This document shows positions 17,428 through 28,020 of a stretch of DNA of 64,000 bases, piece after piece. The DNA is from Exobasidium rhododendri (lineage: Eukaryota; Basidiomycota; Exobasidiomycetes; Exobasidiales; Exobasidiaceae). The DNA is taken from contig CP110630.1 in assembly GCA_026210745.1 (NCBI GenBank), positions 2,356,001 to 2,420,000 on the forward strand, written 5' to 3'. Every line of letters starts with the position of its first letter. Positions within the stretch are counted from its first letter, which is position 1. The position numbers were made by a program, and so were the translations under genes. Under the pieces are notes generated by a model. The model made no database searches, was not told the DNA's origin, and worked only from the letters and a program-made list of their open reading frames with translations.

Positions 17428-20400
17428 CTACGCAACACAGCTGGCCAGTCGCCGCAGTGCTGGGACAGAGATGTATGCGGGGCAGTATGTTTCGATTCCA
17501 GTGACGAGTCGAGGGAGGGGACTTTCAAAAGGGCCGGCTTCATCAACTTCCGGAGGCAGCAGTAAGTGGTCGTTGCGGTCGTTTGGCACCACTCTCGCGG
17601 CCACCGCTTTGAGAATCTCGGGCGAGATTGGATTCTCGTAGTCAGCCACATGGTAATGACTGATGAGCTTTTGTATTTGAGTGGGCGTCAACATCCAGCA
17701 GACGTCGTAAATGATGTCGATGTCGGACAGGGTCGCCTTTTTCAGTTGCAGTAGCTTTGTCGCCTGCATGAGATGCTCCAGCTGCAACATACCTTCCGGC
17801 ATGTCGTGTGACTTGCACCATTCGTCTATTCGCATAATGTTGTATTGAATCTGCATCGCTCTCTTCCACGAACAGAAGTTTCTTCTCATCAAGATGTCAT
17901 TGAAAGCTGTCGTGCCGATCAGTTTGAGCAGCTCCGTGATCACTTGTTGCGTCACACTCGGTTCGACGTAGTAGCTCTTCAAGGCTTTCGAGACCTTGTT
18001 CAAGATGCCAAGAATGTCGTCCATCGTGTAGGCTGGGGTAGAAGCACCGGAAAGCAGTCGATTGAACAGTCTACCTCCGGTGTCGCTGGTGACGAACCCG
18101 GGCAATGACTGGCTTTCGACCAACGCGGGAATGACCATCTTGTGGAGTCTCTTCTTGATCTCGGAGATGGCCGTGTGGAAGAGGTTGTAGCTGAGTGATT
18201 CCAGATCGTGCTTGACAATCGTCACCAGACGCTCGTACTCGGAAAAGACCATCTCCCCCGCCGATCCGTCCACTCCCGGTCCGATACCTTGCAGCATGTC
18301 GCTCTCTGCAATGCAAACAAAGCTAAAGATTTCGTGAACGTTGGAAAGCCAAAAGAAGCCGGGAATAATGGCATCGTCGCCGGTGAAGCTCATAATGTGC
18401 TGTTGGATCGTCTGCATGACGTTGGCCAAGAAGCGTTCACTCTCTCGTACCAGTCCGTACTTCCAGAACTCGTTTGTGCAAAGAGAGATTAGATGAGCGG
18501 GAAAGAGGACCTCCTTTGGTGAAGGAGGATTCTGCAGACTGGGCGCAGGGATCTTCAGGTATCGGATAAGACCGTTGAGGACGTCTTCATCCAACTGCTC
18601 CTCATTCTCCAGTATGCGAATGACTTCTTCACTCTGCTCATCTGCATCCAGCTCTTCCCCGTATTCGCCATTCCTAGAGCCAACCAAGCCAGGGATCTGA
18701 TCAAAAGCAGCGACGGATACATGTCGATTAGCATTAGCAGCACTCTTCTTTGCTGCAAACATCGCTTCTTCATCGGCGTCTCTTGTGCCAGCAGGTCCAT
18801 CACTCCACGGTCCCACCTCTGAGTGCCTCCTCGGCCTTCTTTTTGCTTGCGATTGCACAGCACCGTTCTGATTTCCGGTGGCCATGTTGAATGTGGGCGT
18901 AGCAGCACTTTCACCTCGCTGACTGTTCTTGGAAAGGGTGTTGAGTGCATTGGAGCGATTGAGCTGCTCTCGTAGGCTATTCACTTCCGTCCGTAGAGCA
19001 GCCAATGCACTGGAATCTTCTTCTGACACATTCTTCGCACTGTTCAAAGCCATGTCTCTCGCTTCCAATTCTTCTGCTTGCTCTCTCAACTCCCTCTCCA
19101 GGTCGGCAATCCTAGTCTCATGTTCAGCCACCCTCTTCAACGAAGCTTCACACTGGGCGTCAATCTTTTGCTTTGCCTGGATTAGAGCTTCAAACTCGAC
19201 TTGCGGCACGGATGGCTTGGCCAGCTCCTCTTGAAGTCCGCGAGACTTCGCATCGATCTCTTCATGCTTTCCTTGCCACGTCTTCACCTGAGCCTCCAGC
19301 GCTCGAATCTTTCCGCTCAATTCTTTATTCTGCTTCGTTCGACTTTGCAGATTCTGCGTCAATTCGACCACCTTGTTCTCCAACTTGTACGTCACCTCAC
19401 GGTAGTGCGTGGCTGATTTCGCTTCTTGTCGTCTTGCCACCAACTCTTTCTTTGCCATCCGCCTTCGGTAACAGCTCTGCAAGTGAATCACACCCTTCTT
19501 CTCATGTAAGAATTGACGGCGAGAGAGAGCACCTCGGAGAAGGCTTTGCAGCTGTGTGGCAGCAAAGGCTGCTTTGTCGGCAGTGAATGTGGATCGGATC
19601 TTGAGTCCTCTTGCCTTGCTTTGAATGGCAACGATGCTGACAATCGCACGTCTGTACGCCAACCTTGCCATCCACCCTCGTACGGCCACTTGAATACTGG
19701 TCGCCGCCTTTGCTTGTCTCATCCTTTGAACCATCTTTCGCGCCATCACCATTCTCCACCAGGCTTGGACCTTCACACTGCTACTTCGCATGTTTTGGTA
19801 CTTGCGCTGATAGTGGACTCTTCTCGAATTCTTCTGCATGATAGTGACCAAGCTGTTCAGTCGGTCAGTTCGCTTTTGCTCGAAATGTGCAAGCATGCCA
19901 GCTCGGAAAAAGATCTTGGTCAGGCCGACCTGATACTTGTCTTCATCCTTGATCATCGCCTTCAGAAGGTCAGAAGCCAGGTCTCGAGTCGACATCTGCC
20001 ACTTGGACGAGTGAGCCAGTAGGTAGTATCGATTGCCAAAGTCCTCAAACGTCCATCGGGAGGGATAACCGGCGCAACTGATTCGAATCGTCTCCAAGAC
20101 ACCACACGCACGCAATTGACCCAACACATTCTGCGGCTCGACCTCCCACGCCCTCTTTGCTTCATTCGGTTTGATACATCGGATGTAGTGGACGTTGGTC
20201 GAGTCAATCGTATGCATCAGGGACACCAGACTTGATCTGAATTGCGTTCCCAGCGTCGGCTTCTTTGCCATGCCCACACCTCCCAACTTTCGCGGGGGGA
20301 TGGGCTTCTTGTCGCCATCTAGCACAGCAGCCAGATTGCTCTCCTTTGCATCTTGATTCACCCTGCTGGCCGTCTCGAACACGCTCTTGAGGAACGTGTT

Positions 20401-22488
20401 ACTGGTGGCATGCAGCAGAGCCAAGTGTTCGTCAGGAACAGTGTCTCGGTTCTTTTCCAAGAATCCTTCAATCTCGTAGTTGACGTCCAAGGCATAATGA
20501 CAGACTGTAAAGCTGCTCTGGCCGAATCGGGGCTTCTTGAAGCTGTTCTTGTACTCTGGCTTCTTGTCCATTTGCGTGAACAATTTTTGCAAAAAGCTGG
20601 TGTCCGAGCCCGACGGCAAACGTGACTCTTCGTCTAGCAACGACAAGACACCCAACTTTCCCTCAATCATGTCTATCGTAGGCTGATTGTCGGCAAAATC
20701 GATAAACGTCCACGAGATCTTTTCCTGCAAATACTCTTCTTGCTCGAGCTTGAAGACGTGCCTGTTGAATTCGTGCTGTAGTCGCTCGTTTGCGTAGTTG
20801 ATGCAGAACTGTTCATACGAGTTCACCTTGAAGCGCTCGAAGCCGTAGATATCCAGCACGCCAATCATGCTTTGACGCGTCTTTGCACTCCCCAGCGCCA
20901 AGCTTTCGTTCATCTGATCGACTAACCAGTCAAACAACGATGAATAGATGTACTTGGTCACAGAGTCTCGCACCACAATCGCTTGCGCTTGCGTCAAGTT
21001 TGAAACAATCTTTTCACCCCTCATCAGGATCTGCCTCTTGACAATCCACTTTCGAAATTCGGTCGAGTCGATTCCAAGCATGTCGGTGGCCAGCGATAAG
21101 CTCCTTTCTTCATCACCCAACACGGCATCGTTTCGGCTAGCATTGATCTTGACGTTTCCCAAATGCAAAAGAGCAGCCAAGAGACGAAAGATTGCCCACT
21201 GCTGCTCAATCTTGACACCCACTGTACTGAGCGCCTTTTGCGTAGCTTTGAACTCTTCGACGTCATTGACACCTGCGATTTGTACATTTCCTCCCTGATT
21301 AAGGTAGTGGAAGTTTGCAGCGTCATCCAAACCAAGGTCTTTTCTTTCTGAAGAGGGCGCACCGGCACAAAGCTGGTAGAATATGTGAAAGTTGCGCTCT
21401 GCAGAGAAGAGGAGGGCTCATGGCGTCAGCCAGAGTGTGAAGCTCTCGACTTGACGTGAAAGTGATACTCACCCCCAGATTCAGCAGGCTGAAACACAAT
21501 TCGTGACCTTTCAAGAAGGTACGTTCTGATCCTTGCTCCCACAATCTCATTCGTCTTGTCAAACAAGATTTCGATATATTTGCCGAATCGTGAGGAGTTG
21601 TCGTTTCGTGTCGTCTTTGCGTTTCCGAACGCCTCCATGATAGGATTTGTTGCTAAGATCTGCTGTTCAGTGACGCTCATCCCACTACTTTCCTTGCTAC
21701 TCCCTTTACGACTACCTGGTCGAGTGGGGTCTTCTACTGTCGCAAAGTATCTCATTATGAACTTTGCAGAGACGGTCTTTCCCGCACCACTATAGCAATG
21801 CAAGGAAGTACGGAGCGTTGGCCACTGATGGTCTCCCCTATTCATCCGTCCTGTCACTCACCTTTCACCGCTGACCACAATCGTCTGATCTTTTTCATCT
21901 CTGATCATGCATCGGAATGCGTCCTCTGCGATAGCGAATAAGTGTGGTTCCAGTTCACCCTTCCTTTTGCCAGAGTAAGCTTGAATAATCTCCGGGGAGT
22001 AAAGGCTGAGGGAGTCGAAGGGATTGACTGCAATCAAGACAATTCCAGAGTATGTGTAAATCAGCCTCTGCGAGTATCTGTTCAAGATTGCGTGCAAGAC
22101 TGTAGGGGCCAAGAAGCATGGTACGATCGATCAGTCAATGGAAGACAGAGCTCTGAGTCGACACGCCTAACGCACCTGCAGGCTCATTCAAGTAGCTCAA
22201 GTTGGTGAGATCATCTGTCGCTTCCAACAAGGGAGGATTTCGAAGTGGTGGTAAGGCCTCTTCTCCAGAATTGCCCTTTTGCTGTTCTATTTTTTGAAGT
22301 GTAGTTGTGACTACTCTAGGGGCGCCTGAGTCGTCTATTGTGAATGATAGCGAGACTTCCCCTTTGTCAGAGGTAGAGACTGGCTTTATGAGAGTCGCGC
22401 TGATCCAACCCGCATCTTTGTCTGTGAACCAAGCCTTGGTGCCCGGCACATACGCTGATAAAGGGTTCGAGCCAGTGATGGTTGACAT
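17428..22488 (-). CDS. MYO2: Class V myosin heavy chain
   Basis: Four exons on the minus strand: 22488-22176, 22099-21862, 21789-21473 and 21398-17428, about 1612 residues (yeast Myo2 has 1574). The start is the ATG at 22488, giving [20 protein letters not shown]. The motor domain has the P-loop GESGAGKT at residues 182-189, split by intron 2, switch [15 protein letters not shown], and IRCIKPNE near the actin-binding region. After the motor come several IQ motifs (from about [19 protein letters not shown] to [14 protein letters not shown]), a coiled coil, and a C-terminal DIL cargo-binding domain ending near [20 protein letters not shown]. The protein moves secretory vesicles and organelles along actin towards growth sites. 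The last exon is 3.97 kb without interruption. It is divergent from the POLI gene. Confidence 0.95.
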
Positions 22489-23084
22489 GACTGCTCTCTC
22501 TCTCACACACTCTCACTCTTTCGACGCACAGCGTCTTAGTATGAAGAGGAGAAGGGTAGAAGCGTTGGATTGTTGACTGCTGCTGGGATCAGGAGTGGTG
22601 TGCGTGCTGATGAAGGGAGGAAAGGGTAACGTAATGGTCCCTCTAGGGGAGAGAGGGGATGATTGGTGCAAAGAGATGTAGAGGTAGACGAGTGGAATTG
22701 TGGAACAAAGAAATGGAAAGAGGGAAAACGGGCACAGCTAACGACCTGCTTGAATGACTGGTGTGTCTCTCTAGAAAGTTCAAATTAAGCAACCGTCTAA
22801 ATTTAAAGCAAGCCCATTTGTTGGCGCCTCCCCCTCAAAAAGTGCGACACTTTCGAGTCGGTAGCGCGTCTTGACGCTCGGTTCTTCCTTCGAGCATTCG
22901 CCACGCGAGGCACTTCAGCTTTGGCTCGTTTCTAGAGGGAAGCGCTTCTTCTCTGCTTCATCACCGCAACGTACCGTTGAAGTCGTCCCTTCTGTGTGTT
23001 GAGATGGTAGCGAGTACCATGCATCGTTGATGGTGCGAATCTCTTGACCTCTCTCCAGCCATACCCGCAAGTGTCAAGGATGTG
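22489..23084. promoter_or_regulatory. Divergent promoter region of the myosin V and DNA polymerase iota genes
   Basis: A 596-bp gap between two start codons. It contains an MluI-box-like CG-rich stretch near 22850-22900 (GTAGCGCGTCTTGACGCTCG) but no factor site I can assign. No gene was recognised. Confidence 0.35.
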
Positions 23085-24893
23085 ATGAGTGCTTCAGCAT
23101 CCTGGTCGGATCGTGTCATCATAGCTCTCGACCTGGATGCTTTCTACGTCTCGGCAGCCAGAAAGAGAGACCCTTCTCTGATCGGACTTCCGGTAGGCAT
23201 AAAACAGAAGGGTATCTTTGCGACGATCAGCTATGAAGCAAGAGCGAAAGGCGTCAAGAAGCTGGCGACAATTCGGGATGGCCTGGCCCTCTGTCCTGAC
23301 ATGCTTCTGGTGAATGGCGAAGATCTGAGCTACTTTCGAAAGATCTCCATGCAAGTATTCAAGTTGGTCTCCTCGATGATCGAGTCTGGTAAGGTCGAGA
23401 AGCTTGGGATGGATGAACTGATATGTGATTGCACTGAGATGATCGAAGCTCAGATGGCTGATCTGGAGCTCCATCAGACGTCGGAGGCCGATACGAACAT
23501 TCCTCCCGTCGGATTCATATTACCACTCGAGACGGGCGAGAGGGTGCAAAGCCATCCAGACCGTATCCATCGCTTTGAGAGGCAGACTCGTATGCTGTTT
23601 CTCGCTACGCATCTAGCACAGCGCATTCGTAGTCGGATTGCAGAAGAAGTTGGGCTGACTTCCAGTGCCGGCGTTGCAACATCCAAGTTAATTGCGAAGC
23701 TTGTAGGGAATGTTCATAAACCAAATCAGCAGACTGTGTTTGCCTCGATGTCGCTAGAGCGGGCTTTGCCGGACGCCCGCTTTTTCTTGGATCCCTACCC
23801 CTTACGATCTCTTAATGGATGTGGATCAGTAATTGTGGAGAAGATGTGCACCTTTGCATCAAAATCATTAGGGCACCAAGAGGAAGTCATCCCGTCAAGT
23901 CAACTTACGGTATCATTGGCTCGTCAGATCTTTGACTGGCAAGCTCTCAAGGATCTCTTTGGAGAACGACTTGGGACTCGACTTTTTAAATTGATTCAAG
24001 GTCAGGACGATGAAGCCGTTAGCAAGGCTCCCGAATACCCAGCCCAAATCAGCGTGGAAGATACGTATCGTGGTTTGCAAGGTCAGGCAATCTCAGATCA
24101 AATCTTCGTCTTGAGTCAAAGTCTTTTGAGGCGACTAGAGACTGAATTACTCGAACCAGACGACGCTGACCGCCATAAATCGAGTGCAATACCGGAATTC
24201 GAGTACACTGAAAAGCCCGTCATTGTCGAGCAAGTGATTCTGCCGGGCTACAAAGTACGGGACTACCGAGAAAAGGACGAAGAGAAAGAGACCAGTCCTT
24301 CATTTGCCTGGAAGCGATACCCACTCTCCGTTCGTCTCTCTGTTCGTCAAAGGTGGCATAATCGAGTCAGTCGACAAGGAAGAATGCCCGTCGAGATATT
24401 CGACCTTTCTACTCCTCGTCGAGATCGAGCCAGAGTCCTGGCTCATGGCCTGGATTCTGTATTGAAGGCCATCTTTGCAAGCGAAGGCTACAAAGGTCAA
24501 GAACTGAATCTTGTCAGTATTGCAGCTCTGGATTTAAGTCCAAATAGACCCGCTCAAGCGATCGGTGGCTACTTCAGGAGTAATGCAGTCAAAGCCGTAG
24601 TAGCACCAGCATTTTCACCGTCTACGGGAGCAGACGCGATCGATATTGCCTTTCTCAATGCGTTGCCTCCTGAGATGAGGGCAGAGATTGCGGAGGAGTA
24701 CAACATTGTATTGGATCAAGCTGATACGGCAGACGACGATACCCAATGCGAATGGTGCGGCCAGCCTCAAAGGAGCTGGCTGCAGCACGATCACGCCAGA
24801 TGGCCTGACGTCGGTCTACCTGCTGGTCAGACAGATGCCATAGATTGGGGCTCGGACCTCGATGAAGCGGAGGGAGGAACCGAAGAATCATAA
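23085..24893 (+). CDS. POLI: Y-family DNA polymerase iota
   Basis: Intronless, 602 residues from the ATG at 23085. The palm motif IIALDLDAFYVSAARKRD supplies catalytic Asp16. The second catalytic pair is Asp110-Glu111 in KLGMDELICDCTEM. The combination RAKGVKKLATIRDG, DMLLVNGEDLSYFRKIS and VEKLGMDE is that of pol iota rather than eta, kappa or Rev1. The helix-hairpin region with ASTSKLIAKL-like residues (SSAGVATSKLIAKLVGN) follows, then the little-finger domain. At residues 527-528 a Leu-Pro pair in FLNALPPEMRAEIAEEYN matches a ubiquitin-binding motif (UBM). A Cys/His cluster, CEWCGQ...WLQHDH, near the C-terminus may bind zinc. Pol iota inserts opposite damaged template bases in translesion synthesis and is recruited by ubiquitylated PCNA. 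It is much rarer in fungi than pol eta. Confidence 0.88.
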   Translation: MSASASWSDRVIIALDLDAFYVSAARKRDPSLIGLPVGIKQKGIFATISYEARAKGVKKLATIRDGLALCPDMLLVNGEDLSYFRKISMQVFKLVSSMIESGKVEKLGMDELICDCTEMIEAQMADLELHQTSEADTNIPPVGFILPLETGERVQSHPDRIHRFERQTRMLFLATHLAQRIRSRIAEEVGLTSSAGVATSKLIAKLVGNVHKPNQQTVFASMSLERALPDARFFLDPYPLRSLNGCGSVIVEKMCTFASKSLGHQEEVIPSSQLTVSLARQIFDWQALKDLFGERLGTRLFKLIQGQDDEAVSKAPEYPAQISVEDTYRGLQGQAISDQIFVLSQSLLRRLETELLEPDDADRHKSSAIPEFEYTEKPVIVEQVILPGYKVRDYREKDEEKETSPSFAWKRYPLSVRLSVRQRWHNRVSRQGRMPVEIFDLSTPRRDRARVLAHGLDSVLKAIFASEGYKGQELNLVSIAALDLSPNRPAQAIGGYFRSNAVKAVVAPAFSPSTGADAIDIAFLNALPPEMRAEIAEEYNIVLDQADTADDDTQCEWCGQPQRSWLQHDHARWPDVGLPAGQTDAIDWGSDLDEAEGGTEES

Positions 24894-25033
24894 TTGGCAT
24901 GTCAAAAGTAATTTCGATAGAGAAAATGTATCAGTGCTGTCTTTCCTGTGGAATAATCATGATAATAGTACACTTTCTTGCAATCTCTATCTCAGATTGA
25001 AGTGGCACAATCGATTGTTCATGTTTGATGTGG

Positions 25034-26683
25034 TCATAAGCTTGTCTGATCCTGCTGTTTGGCGTCCACTTTGTCTTCGTCCCAATTATCCCAAGCGTCT
25101 TCCTCTTCGTCGATGGCTGCATTTGCGATGCCCACCTGCATCGCATCTCGTTTCGTCTCTTCATCCGACTTCTTTTGCAATTGCAGAGGTGGCGATACTA
25201 CCGTTGTGGCTCTCGTTGCTGCCTCATCCTTTGCTACGATCTCGCCTATCCGCTCCTTACTCATGCCCCTTTCATGCGTCGTCCCTTTCTTCAATCTGTC
25301 CAACTGACTGAGAGAGGAAGAAGTAGAATGAGGTGGTGGATAGGAATGGTTGTCGTCAACATCGTCTTCTTCCTCCTCTTCCTCTTCACTGGCGTCACCA
25401 ACCAGATGACTTCGAATCTCTTCCTCGTGTCTGTTCTCCCTGCCACGATTCCACCAGGGACTTCGACCCTGACCTGTTTCGACATCACTAGCTGTGGTGA
25501 CATCGCTCGGTCTTGAATCACGAAAATTGCCTCCATCAGGCCCTCCAGAGCCGTTCGCAGCTGCCTCTGCTTCCTCTTCATTTCTGTACTTTGACGTCAC
25601 TGGATTATGCCGGAGAAGCGAGTCGATGAGCCAGAACTGATTATGATAAATTTTGACAAGATGTGAGTAACAGTCACAATCAAAAAAAGTACAAATATGA
25701 AGTATCCGATGGTGCACACTCACCTGTAATGTGTTCATGGCTAATGGAAACGCAGCCATGACAAAGAAGACTTGCGCTTTTTGGTGTTCCCCGAAGAGAT
25801 CCAACACCCAGCCTCCGACGTCATAGAGGAAGGGGAAGATGCCAAAGAAGATGACGACCATGACTTTCATTAGGAAGAGGGAGAGGAGATAAAGAGATAA
25901 TTGTCTGGCGAAGAAGGTCAATCTTGGCCTCTGCGTCTTTTTGGTGCTGCTGACAACGGCAGGTGCTGAGGTGGTCCTTTGTATGTTTGTTGCGGTGTGT
26001 GTATCAGAGAGGACATGGTGAATGTTTTGATGATCTTGTTCTACTGTCGGCGAGAATGATTCAGAAGTAGGACTCATTTGTTCATCGTACGTGGCTTCAA
26101 TGCTTCTCCCTCGCCTCCTTCGACCTAGCACAGTAGGTGTACTTGTATATTGACCAGATACAAAGCCAGGCCATCCGAGAACATCGGTAAAGTAGTGTGT
26201 TAGATAACGCATGCTGAAGTAGATGAAGAGCACGCCTACTGTCGTGTCGATTGCAATGTTGAGAAAGTACAGGCTGCAGGGGTTATTTTCACCTTCGCTA
26301 GCTATGCTTCCTATGTAGGAAAGTGAGACGTTCAGTATGTGCACAAAGAGCTGGCCGAGCATCTGCTTTGAGATGTCCAATGTCCTGGAAAGGCCAGCAT
26401 ACGTAGAATACTGGTCAGCTCTCCGCTACGCAAATCAGAACCCTTCTATCCGCTTGCTGTATTACACTCACCAGATCTTCCATGGTCTCTTTGGCTTCTC
26501 TCTTTGCCTTTTGAGTACCAAAGTGCCCAAGACCACGAAGCCCATGATCGCTTGAACAAAGAGAGCAAAAGGTCCCAGTAGCCGACAGTTACGATTCGCC
26601 GAATCAGGATCATCTGGTATGCTGGGAAAGGGGTAGCCAGGCGAGGTAGGCTCCCCAATCATGCTGGTGATGCTTGACGACAT
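25034..26683 (-). CDS. STIMATE/YPL162C-family membrane protein
   Basis: Three exons: 26683-26472, 26384-25724 and 25636-25034, about 491 residues. The second intron (87 nt) is in frame; removing it joins NTLQ to FWLIDSLLRHNP, as in the family. The N-terminal half has about four to five membrane helices: LLGPFALFVQAIMGFVVLGT, LFVHILNVSLSYIGS, LYFLNIAIDTTVGVLFIYFS and, after a loop, LSLYLLSLFLMKVMVVIFFG and VFFVMAAFPLAMNTLQFW. The conserved DTTVGV and LIDSLLRH regions identify the STIMATE (TMEM110) family. In animals it adjusts ER-plasma membrane contacts and calcium entry; in yeast the homolog is vacuolar and of unknown role. The C-terminal 190 residues are charged and disordered, with an acidic run. 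It is divergent from FRA10AC1 and convergent with POLI (140 bp apart). Confidence 0.85.
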
Positions 26684-26954
26684 GAGTGAAGTCACGAATC
26701 TGACCAACACTCCAAGGGAAGATGGCCTTCAGATGAGAGTAGTTGGCTGTGAGAGACTCGTTGGCATGCTCGTGATGGTGTAAAGGAAATGCCACCACCC
26801 GTCCCCTCTCCATACAGCCAGGGAGTATCATGCCCTCCCCTCCACTACTTCGACGCGCCTTGATTAGCTCTCGCCCTCGGAGAAATTTGGGCTGCACGCA
26901 ATTACCCTATAAAGGCAGCAAGGTTGCTCTTCATTCATCCTGGAAGGCTGAGCC

Positions 26955-27705
26955 ATGGATCACTCCTCCCGCAAGAGGCCGGCACCCGCCGCACAAGATG
27001 ATCACTGTCGTCGTATCTTTCGAAATGAGCTCAATGGGCAATCAGCTTGGGATCGTCACAGGACATATGTCTCGAGATACCTGAAGGTGTATGAAAAGGA
27101 TGGAGGAAAGGCGAGGCAAGCTCGACTGGACGCAAAGAATCGAAATGACTGGGATGTTCTCAAAGAGCGACACCAGTTTCTTAGAGAGGACGACCAAGAA
27201 GGGTACAGACACGCTGGCTCCAGCGGAGAGAGTGGGTACGAAGATGAGGTTGCTAAAAGGTACTACAGACATCTCTTTAAAGAGTATGCTATTGCTGATA
27301 CGAAGCATTACAAAAGTGGCAATCTGGCACTACGCTGGAGATCAGAGGATGATGTAGTGGATGGAATAGGCCAATTCAGTGAGATTCTTACGCTATAGCT
27401 CATAGGAAGCGAAGGTGGAGCTGACAAAAAAGCCCTTATCTCCAGCATGTGCTAACACCCGGTGCGAGCATCATCGCCAGCTGCAATCTTCTTCCACAAA
27501 GTTGACGCCATACGAGGTCAACTTCGCTTACCAAGAGCCAAGTCGGAAAGGAGACGAGATCGGCACGGAAGCTACCCTAGAAAGCAAGAGTGCCCTAGTG
27601 AAAATCGTCCTTTGTCCTCGCTGTGCTCGCAAGCTCAAATACAAAGGAGAAAAGGAGAAGATGTCCCGGCCAGATATCAGTCCAAGGAGGCAGGACAAGA
27701 GTTGA
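26955..27705 (+). CDS. FRA10AC1: FRA10AC1-like splicing-associated protein
   Basis: Two exons, 26955-27378 and 27446-27705, with a 67-nt intron (GTGAGA...CCAG); 227 residues. The family block runs from DVLKERHQFLREDD through AKRYYRHLFKEYAIADTKHY and LRWRSEDDVVDGIGQF. The junction gives GQF-TCANTRC, which matches the conserved Cys pair of the family, followed by SYEVNF-like residues (TPYEVNFAYQEPS), ALVKIVLCPRCARKL. CX4C and CX2C pairs suggest a zinc site. Human FRA10AC1 is a nuclear protein linked to the spliceosome C complex and essential for splicing efficiency. The length is slightly below that of the human protein, and the last 20 residues are basic. Confidence 0.88.
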
Positions 27706-28020
27706 CAGTCTCTGGGCCAGTCTGGTTCACCCATTGCCGAGGACTGCGAAACGTGCTCGGCAACGCTGTCGTCCATTTAGTGCAGTCCTGACGCCCTAAA
27801 GGATCCTCACGGAGATGCCGCCTGGGATGTTCTCCGTTGATTTCTTTTCCTCTACCCGCAAGCAAGGTCACCGAAGGAGGCCTAAGCCGTTCGCTGTAAC
27901 CTTGCCGATCTACACATGAATGCTGCAAGTGGAAATTGACTTAGTGTTGTTTTTGTATACATAGATGGGGGGAATGATGTGGTTGTGTCCTGCAATTTTT
28001 AAAGCAAATCTCTCTCTCTC
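27706..28020. other. Convergent 3' intergenic region
   Basis: A 315-bp gap between the stops of FRA10AC1 (plus) and the phospholipase D family gene (minus). It contains a short CT repeat near 28010. Nothing else was seen. Confidence 0.35.
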
